DNA of 64,000 bases from an uncultured Croceicoccus sp. Lineage in GTDB: Bacteria > Pseudomonadota > Alphaproteobacteria > Sphingomonadales > Sphingomonadaceae. Made by a program: the position numbers and the translations under genes. Of the stretch, positions 10,188 through 19,646 are shown in pieces. The stretch's first letter is position 1. Each line of letters starts with the position of its first letter. The DNA is taken from assembly GCF_947496385.1 (NCBI RefSeq), contig NZ_CANMCP010000006.1, positions 1-64,000 on the forward strand, given 5' to 3'. Under the pieces are notes generated by a model. That model saw nothing but the letters and a program-made list of their open reading frames with translations. It did no database searches and was not told the origin of the DNA.

Positions 10188-12032
10188 ATGCGGATTATGG
10201 CCCGCATCCGTCGCCTTCCCGAAAGCCTGATCAATCGCATCGCCGCGGGGGAGGTGGTCGAACGCCCGGCCGCCGCGCTTAAAGAGCTGGTGGAGAACGC
10301 CATCGACGCGGGCGCGCGGCAGATTACCGTCACGCTGGAGCAGGGCGGGCTGACGGGGATCGAGGTGACCGACGACGGCATCGGCATGGCGCCCGACGAC
10401 ATCGCGCTCGCGCTCGAACGGCATGCCACGTCGAAATTGCCGGACGAGGCGATCGAGGAGGTCGCGACTCTCGGCTTTCGCGGGGAGGCCCTGCCATCCA
10501 TCGCCAGTGTCGCGCGCCTGACCATCGAAAGCAGGCCGCGCGCCGCGTCGCAGGGGTGGCGCCGCGTGGTCGATCATGGCGAAACCATCGCGGACGAGCC
10601 CGCCGCGCTGCCCCCCGGCACCCGCATCCGGGTCGAGGACGTGTTTGCCAAGGTCCCCGCCCGCCGCAAGTTCCTGCGCAGCGCGCGCAGCGAATATGGC
10701 GCCTGTCACGACATCATGCGCCGCCTCGCCATGGCGCGTCCGGAAATCGGCTTCACGCTGAGCAATGAGGGGCGCCGCATTTTCGCGGTGCAGCCGGACG
10801 AGGATCTGCCCACGCGGGTCAGCCGCCTTATCGCGCGGGAGCTTGCCGACAATGCGGTCGCCATCGACTTTACGCGCGGACAGGTGGACGAGCCAGTGCG
10901 GCTGACCGGGCTGGCCGGCCTGCCGACCTATAATCGCGGCGTCGCCGATCATCAGTATCTGTTCGTGAATGGCCGCCCGGTGAAGGATCGCCTGCTGACT
11001 GGCGCGGTGCGCGGTGCCTATGCCGACATGCTGGCGCGTGACCGGCACGCGGTGCTCGCGCTGTTTCTCGACATGCCGGCGCATCTGGTCGACGTGAACG
11101 TGCACCCGGCAAAGACCGAGGTGCGCTTTCGCGATCCGCAGGCCATTCGCGGCATGATCGTGAGCGGCCTTCGCCAGGCGCTCGACACCGGCGACCGGCG
11201 TAGCGCACAGGCCCCGTCGCAAACCGCGATGCGCGCATGGCAAAGCGAGCCGTGGCAGGCTGACCTGCCTGCGCAAACCGATTCCGCGAAACGAAGCGCA
11301 TTTACGGTGCAGGAAAGCGTGGCCACTTTCGGGGCCTTCCCCACGGCGGACACGCGATCCCACGGTCCCGCCCGCGACATCGCCGCCCCCGTGTTCGAGC
11401 CGCAGGGCCGCGCCGAACCCGCCGACGAAGCGCCGCAGGACGCCGCCCGTTTTCCCATGGGCATCGCCCGCGGACAGGTCGCCGAAACCTATATCGTCGC
11501 GGAGGCAGAGGACGGGCTCGTCCTCGTCGATCAGCATGCCGCCCACGAACGGCTCGTGCTCGAACGATTGCGGGCCGCCGGTGCGGAGGAGGGCGCGCGC
11601 CGTTCGCAGGCGCTACTCATCCCGCAGGTCGTGGAACTCGACGAAACCGATTGCGACCGTATCGAAGGCGCCGCCGAAAAGCTGGGCACGCTGGGCCTCG
11701 TGGTGGAGCGGTTCGGGCCGGATGCGATGCTGGTGCGCGCCATGCCAGGCGCCATTCGCGGCGGCGATCCGGCGAAGCTGTTGCAGGATATTGCCGATGA
11801 TATCGCGGTGAACGGCGACGCGCTCCTGCTTGAGGAAAGGCTCGATCTCGTGCTGGCGACGATGGCGTGCCATGGTTCGGTGCGGGCGGGGCGGCGGCTC
11901 AACGTCGCGGAGATGAACGCGCTGCTACGCGAAATGGAGCGGACGCCGCGATCGGGACAGTGCAATCACGGCCGGCCGACATGGGTCAAGCTGTCGATGG
12001 CGGACGTGGAAAAGCTGTTCGGACGGAAATGA
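10188..12032 (+). CDS. mutL: DNA mismatch repair protein MutL
   Basis: 614 aa. The N-terminal GHKL ATPase has all motifs: ELVENAIDAGA, DDGIGM, HATSKL and LGFRGEALPSIASV. The linker (about 340-420) is variable. The C-terminal dimerisation domain carries DQHAAHERLVLE, which fits the MutL endonuclease motif DQHA-x2-E-x4-E, plus CHGSVRAG and QCNHGRPTW. It is therefore a nicking MutL of the kind found in organisms without MutH. Starts at ATG 10188 or three codons later at ATG 10197 are both plausible. The stop overlaps an ATG by 4 nt (ATGA 12029-12032), but the downstream lipoprotein more likely starts at 12047. Confidence 0.97.
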   Translation: MRIMARIRRLPESLINRIAAGEVVERPAAALKELVENAIDAGARQITVTLEQGGLTGIEVTDDGIGMAPDDIALALERHATSKLPDEAIEEVATLGFRGEALPSIASVARLTIESRPRAASQGWRRVVDHGETIADEPAALPPGTRIRVEDVFAKVPARRKFLRSARSEYGACHDIMRRLAMARPEIGFTLSNEGRRIFAVQPDEDLPTRVSRLIARELADNAVAIDFTRGQVDEPVRLTGLAGLPTYNRGVADHQYLFVNGRPVKDRLLTGAVRGAYADMLARDRHAVLALFLDMPAHLVDVNVHPAKTEVRFRDPQAIRGMIVSGLRQALDTGDRRSAQAPSQTAMRAWQSEPWQADLPAQTDSAKRSAFTVQESVATFGAFPTADTRSHGPARDIAAPVFEPQGRAEPADEAPQDAARFPMGIARGQVAETYIVAEAEDGLVLVDQHAAHERLVLERLRAAGAEEGARRSQALLIPQVVELDETDCDRIEGAAEKLGTLGLVVERFGPDAMLVRAMPGAIRGGDPAKLLQDIADDIAVNGDALLLEERLDLVLATMACHGSVRAGRRLNVAEMNALLREMERTPRSGQCNHGRPTWVKLSMADVEKLFGRK

Positions 12033-12046
12033 GGGAGAATACCGCG

Positions 12047-12565
12047 ATGAAGACCCCACGGCACCATTTCCCGCGCACCGCGGCAACCGTTTTGCTTGCC
12101 GCGCTCCTTGTCGCGTGCGGCGATGGCGCATCGTCCGACCCGGCGCAGGACGATGCCGATGTCGCGAGAATCCGCGCGACCCACGATACGCCGCCGGTCA
12201 TGCCGATCGCGCCCGAGCGGATCAGCTATTCCGATGTCGAGGACAACAACCTGTTCGGCGTATCCTGCGCCTTTGCACAGGGCAACGGCATGGCGGTGAT
12301 GATGATGGCGATGCCGGACCGCGCCTATATGAAGCTGGACGGCGAAATCGTCAGCTTCGCCGCGGACAAGGGGTCGGCCAGCATGCCGCTTGGCACATGG
12401 GCGCAATATGATGGCCGCGAATATGCCATCCGCATCGCGCAGCCCGAAGGAGAGGGGCCGCAGGACGGTATAGCGAGGGTGAGCTGGAGCGGTTCGATCG
12501 CGGTCCTCGACGGAAAAAACCGGCCGGTTTACGAAGAAACCGGCACCTTACAATGCGGGAGCTGA
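12047..12565 (+). CDS. small lipoprotein of unknown function
   Basis: 172 aa with a type II signal peptide: basic N-terminus, hydrophobic core TAATVLLAALL and lipobox LVAC, giving a lipidated Cys near residue 24. The mature part has no family I recognise; it ends in GTLQCGS, so a second Cys could pair with the one in FGVSCAFAQG. ATG 12047 is preferred over the overlapping ATG 12029 because a purine-rich GAGGGAGA lies 8 nt upstream and it starts the signal peptide correctly. It is co-transcribed with mutL. Its 3' end overlaps the convergent MaoC-like gene by 18 nt. Confidence 0.75.
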   Translation: MKTPRHHFPRTAATVLLAALLVACGDGASSDPAQDDADVARIRATHDTPPVMPIAPERISYSDVEDNNLFGVSCAFAQGNGMAVMMMAMPDRAYMKLDGEIVSFAADKGSASMPLGTWAQYDGREYAIRIAQPEGEGPQDGIARVSWSGSIAVLDGKNRPVYEETGTLQCGS

Positions 12566-13027
12566 GGAACCGGGGCCCGCGTCCCGTGGTCTGCGTCTGA
12601 ACAGCGCCGCGGAACGATAGCGGCATACCAGAATGTCGTCCTGATTGAATAGCTGCACCGCGATGGTGACCAAGCCGGCATCGCGCATCGACTTGCTGTC
12701 ACGCGTATCGACGATTTTCGTTTCACAACGCAGCGTATCGCCGGGATAGACAGGGCGGGTCCAGCGAAGGTCGTCCACACCCATTCCCGCGATCATGGCG
12801 CGCCCGGTTTCGCGATAATGATCGACGATCATGCGCATGCTGATCGCCGCGGTGTGCCAGCCACTCGCCGCGATGCGCCCGAACATGGAATCGCGCGCCG
12901 CTTCCTCCGAAAGGTGAAACGGTTGCGGGTCGAATTGCGAGGCAAAGGCGACGGCCTCGTCCCTTTGCACGCGATAGGAGCCGAAGCGCTCCTCCTCACC
13001 AACATGCATATCTTCGAAATAGAGCAT
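12548..13027 (-). CDS. MaoC-like (R)-hydratase/dehydratase family protein
   Basis: 159 aa single hot-dog fold. The segment FASQFDPQPFHLSEEAA keeps the Asp and His expected at the active site of MaoC/(R)-specific enoyl-CoA hydratases, and RWTRPVYPGDTLRCE is the usual second conserved block. The likely role is hydration of an enoyl-CoA or a related acyl thioester; the substrate cannot be told. ATG 13027 (MLYFEDMHVGE) fits family starts; the frame is open 20 codons upstream. It lies alone between the mutL lipoprotein (convergent) and a DUF1206 gene. Confidence 0.85.
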   Translation of the reverse strand: MLYFEDMHVGEEERFGSYRVQRDEAVAFASQFDPQPFHLSEEAARDSMFGRIAASGWHTAAISMRMIVDHYRETGRAMIAGMGVDDLRWTRPVYPGDTLRCETKIVDTRDSKSMRDAGLVTIAVQLFNQDDILVCRYRSAALFRRRPRDAGPGSSAPAL

Positions 13028-13079
13028 CGTGTTTCGCTTTGTTTCGCAACGCCCGCGCCCGGTGATCGCTTTGCCGCGC

Positions 13080-13113
13080 CGCCCCATGCCTGCCGATCGG
13101 CGGGCACGGGGCG
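13080..13113. repeat. 34-nt near-perfect palindrome between DUF1206 and MaoC genes
   Basis: CGCCCC, AT, GCC, T, GCCGATCGGC, G, GGC, AC, GGGGCG reads symmetrically about 13096/13097 and would fold into a long GC-rich stem with two small mismatches. It lies 24 nt downstream of the DUF1206 stop on the minus strand. It has no following T-run, so it is not a classic intrinsic terminator; an RNA 3'-end stabiliser, a Rho-assisted stop or a protein site are all possible. Confidence 0.55.
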
Positions 13114-13136
13114 ATGCGTCAAAGGATCGCGACGGA

Positions 13137-13946
13137 TCAGAGGCGGTAGGCCGGCTTCAGCCCATCGGGGCCGAGGTCGGGCACGGTGCGATAGCGCGCC
13201 ATCACGAGGCTGAACACGCCGAACAGCAGCAGGCCGATCGCGACCAGCGTAAACCAGACGCCGTCATCGCGAAGCGACGCAACCGCAGCGCCCAGCGACT
13301 TCACCTGCGAAGAGCTGTCGAACCAGGCAGACTGCATCAGCGACCAGCCGATGACCACGAACACCACGGCACGCGCGGCATAGCCCGCATGGCCGAGATA
13401 TTTGGTGAAATCGGGCGCCCGGCCCGCAATGCGGTTCATGAAATCGCCGGTGATCGCCTTCTTGCCCTGCATGAGGCCGGCAATCAGAAAGCCGAGGCCC
13501 ACGATGCCGATGATCGCGGGGCCGAACCCCATCGACAGGACGGTGCCGGTCGCCTCCTCGGCGCCGCTGGTGCCGCCCGACGACTGCTTGTTGCCCTGCG
13601 CGAACTGAAACGCGGTATAGGCGAGCACGAGATGCGCGATGCCGCTCGCGCCATGGCCGACACGGTGGGCGATGCCCTTCTTGTCGCTGCCGTAATGTTC
13701 GATGTCGAACAGCGGGCTGCTCAGCCGGTACAGCGCATAGCCCAGAAGGCCGAGCGCGCACAGGTACAGGATCGGCGTGCCGAACGGAATGTCCTGCAGA
13801 TAATCGAACGCGCCTCTCGCGCCATCATCGGCCTGGCTCTGTCCGGTGGTGGACAGGAACAGATAGCCGATGAGAATATAGACCACGCCGCGCGCGGCGA
13901 AGCCGAGACGCACGAGCCAGCGAAATTTTTCGGACTTGTCTACCAT
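13137..13946 (-). CDS. DUF1206 integral membrane protein
   Basis: 269 aa with six membrane helices arranged as three internal repeats of about 85 residues, each beginning with an aromatic/Gly-rich helix such as LGFAARGVVYILIGYLF, VGHGASGIAHLVLAYTAF and LGHAGYAARAVVFVVIGWSL. This threefold repeat is the DUF1206 pattern. The function is unknown. A good ribosome site (AAGGGGAA) precedes ATG 13946. It is monocistronic, between ychF and the MaoC-like gene on the same strand. Confidence 0.88.
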   Translation of the reverse strand: MVDKSEKFRWLVRLGFAARGVVYILIGYLFLSTTGQSQADDGARGAFDYLQDIPFGTPILYLCALGLLGYALYRLSSPLFDIEHYGSDKKGIAHRVGHGASGIAHLVLAYTAFQFAQGNKQSSGGTSGAEEATGTVLSMGFGPAIIGIVGLGFLIAGLMQGKKAITGDFMNRIAGRAPDFTKYLGHAGYAARAVVFVVIGWSLMQSAWFDSSSQVKSLGAAVASLRDDGVWFTLVAIGLLLFGVFSLVMARYRTVPDLGPDGLKPAYRL

Positions 13947-14053
13947 TGTCAGTTCCCCTTCTGATGGTGTGACAACGGTGGTGGCCCGAAATGGTGCCCG
14001 CTGGCCAATCCAATGTTAATTATGTTGTGGAAGCAATTGATTTTCCGGGTGGT

Positions 14054-15154
14054 TCACACGTTGAACTTGAACAGCATCACGTCGCCATCGTTGACGACAT
14101 ATTCCTTGCCCTCCTGACGCAGCTTGCCCGCCTCGCGCGCCGCGCTTTCACCGCCCAGCGTCACGTAATCGTCGTAGGCGATGGTTTCGGCCCGGATGAA
14201 GCCGCGCTCGAAATCGGTGTGGATCTCGCCGGCGGCCTGCGGTGCCTTTGCGCCCTTGGCCACGGTCCACGCCCGCGTTTCCTTCGGCCCCGCGGTAAAG
14301 AACGTCTGCAGGCCGAGCAGCTGGTACCCTGCGCGGATCACGCGGGCGAGCCCGGTTTCCTCCAGCCCCAGCTCAGCCAGATATTCGGCGCGTTCCTCGC
14401 CTTCCATACCGACCAGCTCGGCCTCGATCGCGGCGGAGACGACGACGGCCTGCGCGCCCTCGGCCTCGGCCTTGGCGAACACTTTTTCCGCCATCGCATT
14501 GCCGGTCGCGGCCTCGTCCTCGGCCACGTTGCAGACGTAAAGCACGGGTTTGGCGGTCAGCAATTGCGCCTGCGCGAACACGCGGGCCTCTTCCTCGTCC
14601 TTCGGTTCGGTCAGGCGGGCGGGCTTGCCTTCGCGCAGGAGTTCGAGCGCCTGACCCAGCACGCTGGCCGCGATCTTCATCTCCTTGTCGCCGGTCTTTG
14701 CGCGTTTTTCGGCGGCGGGCACGCGCTTTTCCAGGCTTTCGAGGTCGGCCATCAGCAATTCGGTCTCGACCACCTCGGCATCGGCGAGCGGGTCGACCTT
14801 GTTGGCGACATGCTGAATATCGTCATCTTCGAAACAGCGCAGGACGTGCACGATCGCGTCCACCTCCCGGATGTTGCCGAGGAACTGGTTACCCAGACCT
14901 TCGCCCTTGGACGCGCCCTTCACCAGCCCGGCGATGTCCACGAAGGCAAGCTGCGTCGGGATGGTCTTCGCGGACCCCGCGATCCCCGCAATCTTGTCGA
15001 GCCGTTCATCGGGCACGCCGACCTGGCCGACATTGGGTTCGATGGTGCAGAACGGATAGTTCGCCGCCTGCGCCGCCTGCGTTTCGGTCAGCGCGTTGAA
15101 AAGGGTCGATTTGCCCACATTGGGAAGGCCGACGATGCCGCAACGAAAACCCAT
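14054..15154 (-). CDS. ychF: ribosome-associated ATPase YchF (Obg family)
   Basis: 366 aa. The P-loop GLPNVGKS is at residues 9-16, with the switch/G3 motif [21 protein letters not shown] (in part) and N-terminal order typical of YchF. A coiled-coil insertion with [10 protein letters not shown] follows, and a C-terminal TGS domain ends in [17 protein letters not shown]. YchF binds ATP rather than GTP and associates with ribosomes in stress and redox responses. It follows rplY and pth on the same strand, the classic order. Confidence 0.97.
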   Translation of the reverse strand: MGFRCGIVGLPNVGKSTLFNALTETQAAQAANYPFCTIEPNVGQVGVPDERLDKIAGIAGSAKTIPTQLAFVDIAGLVKGASKGEGLGNQFLGNIREVDAIVHVLRCFEDDDIQHVANKVDPLADAEVVETELLMADLESLEKRVPAAEKRAKTGDKEMKIAASVLGQALELLREGKPARLTEPKDEEEARVFAQAQLLTAKPVLYVCNVAEDEAATGNAMAEKVFAKAEAEGAQAVVVSAAIEAELVGMEGEERAEYLAELGLEETGLARVIRAGYQLLGLQTFFTAGPKETRAWTVAKGAKAPQAAGEIHTDFERGFIRAETIAYDDYVTLGGESAAREAGKLRQEGKEYVVNDGDVMLFKFNV

Positions 15155-15251
15155 CGAAAACTCCGGTCATAGATTGAGCCGCGCCCATAGCCGGATCGGC
15201 GGGGCATGGCCAGAAAACAGATATTGCGGCCGATACCGCGTTCGTGATGCC

Positions 15252-15821
15252 TCAGCCGTTCAGCCGCATGGCGACGTCGTTCATGAACCGCTCGCCATCG
15301 CCCTTCGCCAGCCATTCGGCCTCCGCCGCGACGGCGCCGAGCATAGCGGCAAGATCGTCCATCTCCGCCTTGGCATAATTGCCGAGGACATGGCCGGTAA
15401 CGCGGTCTTTCGACCCCGGATGACCGATGCCGAGCCGCACCCGGGCAAATTCGCGGCCGAGATGGCTGTCGATACTGCGCAGCCCGTTATGGCCCGCCGT
15501 GCCGCCGCCCTGCTTCACCTTCACGCGCATTGGGTCGAGATCGAGCTCGTCGTGAAAGACGGTGAGCGCGTCCAACTCCAGCTTGTAGAACCGCATCGCC
15601 TCGGCGACCGAACGCCCGCTTTCGTTCATGTAGGTCGCGGGTTTCAGGAGGAGGACACGCTGCGCGCCGATGCGGCCTTCCTGCAACCAGCCGGAGAATT
15701 TCTTCTGCACCGGGCCGAAGTCATGCATGTCGGCAATGGTGTCGAGCGCCATGAAGCCGACATTGTGCCGGTTGAGCGCGTATTTGGCGCCCGGATTGCC
15801 AAGGCCTGTCCATAATTGCAT
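15252..15821 (-). CDS. pth: peptidyl-tRNA hydrolase
   Basis: 189 aa, normal family length. It frees tRNA from peptidyl-tRNA released by stalled ribosomes. GLGNPG at 6-11, the catalytic His19 in NRHNVGF, Asn67-type motif in PATYMNESGRSV and the Asp of VFHDELDLDPMRVK are all present, as is GGGTAGHNGLRSI. It lies between rplY and ychF; a terminator-like hairpin separates it from rplY, so it may be expressed by read-through or from its own promoter. Confidence 0.97.
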   Translation of the reverse strand: MQLWTGLGNPGAKYALNRHNVGFMALDTIADMHDFGPVQKKFSGWLQEGRIGAQRVLLLKPATYMNESGRSVAEAMRFYKLELDALTVFHDELDLDPMRVKVKQGGGTAGHNGLRSIDSHLGREFARVRLGIGHPGSKDRVTGHVLGNYAKAEMDDLAAMLGAVAAEAEWLAKGDGERFMNDVAMRLNG

Positions 15822-15853
15822 GGCGTTTCCCTATCCCAGCCGGGGCCGAAAGC

Positions 15854-15889
15854 AAAACGCCGGCCTTGCCCGTGGCACGGCCGGCGTTT
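15854..15889 (-). terminator. hairpin terminator after rplY
   Basis: AACGCCGGCC (15856-15865) pairs perfectly with GGCCGGCGTT (15879-15888) around a 13-nt loop. Read on the minus strand, the second arm runs into a short T-run (complement of AAAA 15854-15857). It lies 27 nt after the rplY stop and 33 nt before the pth start, so it probably attenuates rplY-pth transcription. Confidence 0.7.
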
Positions 15890-15915
15890 CGTATCGCCAG
15901 AAAGCGAGAACGCGT

Positions 15916-16611
15916 TCAGGCGCTCTTTTCTTCCTGTTCCTTGGCGGCATCGTCGTCCGGGCCCTGCTCGGTCGCGGCGGTTTCGCCCGCTTCCATGCCG
16001 GCGCCGGTCTGATCCGAACCTTCTTCGCCGTCGGCCTTCTTGAGAGCTGAAGGCGCCACCACGGTCGCGATGGTGAAGTCGCGGTCGGTGATCGCGCTTT
16101 CCGAACCCTTGGGCAGCTTCACGTGGCTGATGTGGATCGAATCGCCGATTTCGAGGCCGGTCACGTCGATCTCGATCTGATCGGGGATGTGGTCGGCGTC
16201 GCAGACCAGCTCCAGCTCGTGCCGCACGACGTTGAGCACGCCGCCACGCTTGAGACCGGGGGCCGCTTCCTCGTTCACGAAGACGACGGGCACGTTCACG
16301 TCGACCTTCGCATCCTTCGCAAGGCGGAAGAAATCGACGTGGGTCGGCGTATCGCGAACCGGGTGAAGGGCGACGTCCTTGGGCAGGGTGCGCAGCTTCT
16401 TGCCGTCGATTTCGACCATCACGATCGAGTTCATGAAGTGGCCGGTGTCCAGCAGTTTCACCAGCGCACGTTCCTCGACGTGGATGGGCTGCGGTTCTTC
16501 CTTGCCACCGTAGACGACGGCGGGAACGCGACCTTCGCGGCGCAGGGCACGGGAGGCTCCCTTGCCTGCCCGTTCGCGCTTTTCGGCCGCCAGGGTAAGC
16601 TGATCGCTCAT
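15916..16611 (-). CDS. rplY: 50S ribosomal protein L25 (Ctc/TL5 form)
   Basis: 231 aa: an N-terminal L25 5S-rRNA-binding domain (about 1-95, with [20 protein letters not shown]), the CTC/TL5 beta domain (about 100-190), and an acidic, probably disordered tail (about 195-231) rich in Glu and Asp. The long form is usual in alphaproteobacteria. Its ATG 16611 is preceded by a 140-nt upstream gap to a TraB-family gene, where its promoter should lie. Confidence 0.95.
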   Translation of the reverse strand: MSDQLTLAAEKRERAGKGASRALRREGRVPAVVYGGKEEPQPIHVEERALVKLLDTGHFMNSIVMVEIDGKKLRTLPKDVALHPVRDTPTHVDFFRLAKDAKVDVNVPVVFVNEEAAPGLKRGGVLNVVRHELELVCDADHIPDQIEIDVTGLEIGDSIHISHVKLPKGSESAITDRDFTIATVVAPSALKKADGEEGSDQTGAGMEAGETAATEQGPDDDAAKEQEEKSA

Positions 16612-16752
16612 AATCCTAGACCTTTGTATAAAGCTTGTTGGTTCAACTCGCGCGGCACGCGCCTCCAGGGATGACCATGTGCCGATGCGAAGGCGGGCGC
16701 GTAGCGGCTCTGCGCGCCAAATGCAAGCGCCGCGCGGGATCGGCCGCCCCTG

Positions 16753-17646
16753 TCAATCCGCGCGCACGACCCGCCATCCGCGCGCGCGGAGCATCGCGAT
16801 CAACCCGTCGGCCCCGCCCATATGCCCCGCGCCCACCGCGATCAGCGGCCTGCGCCCATCCGACAGCAACGGTTCGATCTGCGCGATCCAGCGCCGGTTC
16901 CGATTGACCAGCAAGGCCGCGCGCAGGTCCGGATTCGCGGCAAGGCCCTGCTCCAATATGCGGGTGAGCATCGCCGCGTCGCCGCGCATCCATGCATCGA
17001 GCATCGCGCCGTCATCCTCGGGCGCCTCCCACATGCTCCGCAGCAGGGCGAGCTGTGCATCCTCGTCGAGCCGGTCGAAGATGGCGAGTTGCTCGCCCGC
17101 GGTTTCGAGCCCGGCGACCGGCCGCCCGTCGAACGCCTCGAGCAGCGCGCGATCGGTGCCCGCGCCGCTATCGTTGCCGGCCTCCCGCGACAATGCGGAC
17201 GACACGGACAGGGCCGCGGCCCAGGTCTCGACATCGCGAAAGGCGCCCGGTTCGATATCCGCCCGATCGTAAAGCGCGGCGAGGGCAGGGCGGTCTTGCG
17301 CAGGGATCCGGCGGGACAGCGGGGGCAGGCCCTCGGTCCTGCCGAGCGCCGCCATGGCGCCCGCGATGGCCGCCGTATCGTCGAGCGCGCGCACCTCCAC
17401 CACCAGCATGCCAGCATCCGCGATGACACGATTCAGCCCTTCGCGGCGCCAGTCGACACCGGAGGGCAGGGCATGCACGGTCCCGAACAGCCACCCCGCC
17501 GTCCGCCCGGCCTCATCCTCGATCCGCCAGAGCGCGGGGTCCGCCTCGACCCGAGGCCCCCCGCACGCCGCGAGCGTCGATGACAGAGTGCACAGCAGCA
17601 GCGCGCATAGCCACGCCCGCCACCGCCCCGTCGCGGGAATCGTCAA
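16753..17646 (-). CDS. TraB/GumN family lipoprotein (paralog 1)
   Basis: 297 aa. The type II signal peptide ends in lipobox LAAC (Cys about residue 28). Two conserved family motifs are present: FGTVHALP near residue 53 (GxxH) and VGAGHMGG near the C-terminus, with a conserved Glu in LVVEVRAL between them. TraB/GumN proteins belong to the TIKI/EreA-like superfamily of putative metal-dependent hydrolases; no substrate is known here. Its ATG overlaps the stop of a second TraB/GumN gene by 4 nt (ATGA), so the pair arose by tandem duplication and is co-translated. Confidence 0.85.
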   Translation of the reverse strand: MTIPATGRWRAWLCALLLCTLSSTLAACGGPRVEADPALWRIEDEAGRTAGWLFGTVHALPSGVDWRREGLNRVIADAGMLVVEVRALDDTAAIAGAMAALGRTEGLPPLSRRIPAQDRPALAALYDRADIEPGAFRDVETWAAALSVSSALSREAGNDSGAGTDRALLEAFDGRPVAGLETAGEQLAIFDRLDEDAQLALLRSMWEAPEDDGAMLDAWMRGDAAMLTRILEQGLAANPDLRAALLVNRNRRWIAQIEPLLSDGRRPLIAVGAGHMGGADGLIAMLRARGWRVVRAD

Positions 17647-18593
17647 TACGCGATCCGCTCGACGGTGAGCCCGCGCTTCGCCAGTGCGTCCTGCACGCTG
17701 TTCTCACCCGCGAGGTGACCGGCGCCCACCGCGATGAACACGGTGCCGGGCCGGTCCATGCGCGCGTCGATCTGCCGTGCCCAGTCGGCATTGCGGCGGT
17801 CGAGGAGGAGCGTCTTCACTTGCGGGTTATCCTCGAACCCTTCGTTGAGCAGCGCGGCGGTATCGACGATGTCGCCCATCGCCCATGCGCGCTCCATCCG
17901 TTCAAGATCCGCGGCCATCGTGTCGGGCGCGTCGATCGTCGCCATCAGGAACGCGATCTGCGCGTCGGATGACATGCTATCGAAAAAGCCGATCTGCTGG
18001 CGGAAGGTTTCGAGACCCGATACCGGCTTGCCATTCTCCGCGGCCGCCTGGCTCAACACCTGCTCGCCGCCCGAGGCGGGCGAATAGCCCAGCTTCTGAC
18101 CATAGGCCATCGTCATCATCGTGGCGGCGAACCACGGCTGCATCCGGTCGATCGCGGCCATCGGCATGCCGATGCCTTGCGCGGCGGCGGCAAGCTTCTC
18201 GCGCTGCGGCGGGGTCAGCATCGCGGACAGTGTCTGACCCTCGGGCAACATGGCAGCGCCGCCGACGGCCTCGGCGGCTTCGGCCTCGCTCGGCTGCACG
18301 ATCTCCAGCATCACCTCGTCGCTATTGGCAAAAGCGTCGGCGACCGGCCCGTCGAACCATGCGAGGTCCGGCTTCAGGACATGCATCGTGCCGAACAGGT
18401 AGATCGTCGTATCCTCGTCCGACAGTTTCCAAAGGGCCGGGGTGGCGTTCTGCCGGTCGAGCGGGGCGGCCTCTGCGGCCTCCACGCCTTGCGCCGGGGC
18501 GATGCCGGCCGGTTCGGCGGACGCGGTCGCACAGCCGGCGAGCAGCGGCGGCAGAATGGCGACAAGCGGGCGGAGGAAACGTGGCATTCGCAT
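17643..18593 (-). CDS. TraB/GumN family lipoprotein (paralog 2)
   Basis: 316 aa with a type II signal peptide and lipobox LAGC (Cys about residue 21). Family motifs are FGTMHVLKP, a Glu in VMLEIVQP and VGAGHLAG. It is more like the commonly annotated TraB/GumN protein than its downstream partner, to which it is only distantly similar outside the motifs. The two overlap by ATGA. The promoter should lie in the 144-nt region divergent from glyQ. The catalytic role is inferred from family motifs only. Confidence 0.87.
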   Translation of the reverse strand: MRMPRFLRPLVAILPPLLAGCATASAEPAGIAPAQGVEAAEAAPLDRQNATPALWKLSDEDTTIYLFGTMHVLKPDLAWFDGPVADAFANSDEVMLEIVQPSEAEAAEAVGGAAMLPEGQTLSAMLTPPQREKLAAAAQGIGMPMAAIDRMQPWFAATMMTMAYGQKLGYSPASGGEQVLSQAAAENGKPVSGLETFRQQIGFFDSMSSDAQIAFLMATIDAPDTMAADLERMERAWAMGDIVDTAALLNEGFEDNPQVKTLLLDRRNADWARQIDARMDRPGTVFIAVGAGHLAGENSVQDALAKRGLTVERIAY

Positions 18594-18681
18594 GAAATAT
18601 CATCCCGGTTTGAAAAGCAGCGCCCCCTCGACCCCGCCTTCGTCGTGTCAGATTGCCGGTGCGGGCATTAAATTCAAGAGG

Positions 18682-18693
18682 CGGACCGGTCCG
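18682..18693. promoter_or_regulatory. 12-bp perfect palindrome in the TraB/glyQ divergent region
   Basis: CGGACCGGTCCG is a perfect palindrome located 45 nt before the glyQ start codon and 89 nt from the TraB/GumN start. A dimeric regulator could bind there, but no regulator gene is adjacent and a 12-bp palindrome can occur by chance in GC-rich DNA. Confidence 0.3.
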
Positions 18694-18737
18694 AAATTGT
18701 TGACGCTGCGGGACCGCTTCGCCATTGCGGCGGCACC

Positions 18738-19646
18738 ATGAAGACGCCCGAACGAGACCCCAAGACCAGCTTTCAGGACATGATCCTCACGCTCCACGAT
18801 TACTGGAGCGCGAATGGCTGCCTGATCCTGCAACCCTACGACATGCGGATGGGGGCGGGCACGTTCCACACCGCCACCACGCTGCGCGCGCTGGGGCCGG
18901 AGCCGTGGAACGCCGCTTTCGTGCAGCCGTGCCGCCGCCCGACGGACGGACGTTACGGCGAGAACCCGAACCGATTGCAGCATTATTACCAGTATCAGGT
19001 GATCCTGAAACCCAGCCCCGCCAATCTGCAGGAGCTCTATCTGGAAAGCCTGCGCGCGATCGGCATCGACCCGCTCAAGCACGATATCCGCTTTGTCGAG
19101 GATGACTGGGAAAGCCCGACACTGGGCGCCTGGGGTCTGGGCTGGGAAGTGTGGTGCGACGGGATGGAAGTCACGCAGTTCACCTATTTTCAGCAGATGG
19201 GTGGCTATGACTGCAAACCCGTCGCGGGTGAGCTGACCTATGGGCTCGAACGGCTGGCCATGTATATTCAGGGGGTCGATAACGTCTACGACCTCGGTTT
19301 TGACGGGCGCGGCACGACCTATGGCGACGTGTTCCTCGACAATGAACGGCAGATGTCGACCTGGAACTTCGAGGTTGCCGACACCGATGCGCTGTTCGAC
19401 CTGTTCCGCAAGGCGGTGGCCGAATGCCGCAATTGCCTCGACGCGAAACTCCCCATTCCCGCCTATGAACAGGCGATCGAGGCGAGCCATATCTTCAACC
19501 TGTTGCAGGCCCGCGGCGTGATCAGCGTACAGGAACGCGCCAGCTACATGGCGCAGGTCCGCGATCTCGCCCGCGGCTCGTGCGAGGCGCATATGGAGAA
19601 GAACGCCGACCGCTGGGCCGAAGCCTATCCGGAGTGGAGCGCATGA
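18738..19646 (+). CDS. glyQ: glycyl-tRNA synthetase alpha subunit
   Basis: 302 aa catalytic subunit of the bacterial alpha2beta2 glycyl-tRNA synthetase. Signatures include [70 protein letters not shown] and [20 protein letters not shown]. Length is normal for the family. It overlaps glyS by 4 nt (ATGA), coupling synthesis of the two subunits. Confidence 0.98.
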   Translation: MKTPERDPKTSFQDMILTLHDYWSANGCLILQPYDMRMGAGTFHTATTLRALGPEPWNAAFVQPCRRPTDGRYGENPNRLQHYYQYQVILKPSPANLQELYLESLRAIGIDPLKHDIRFVEDDWESPTLGAWGLGWEVWCDGMEVTQFTYFQQMGGYDCKPVAGELTYGLERLAMYIQGVDNVYDLGFDGRGTTYGDVFLDNERQMSTWNFEVADTDALFDLFRKAVAECRNCLDAKLPIPAYEQAIEASHIFNLLQARGVISVQERASYMAQVRDLARGSCEAHMEKNADRWAEAYPEWSA

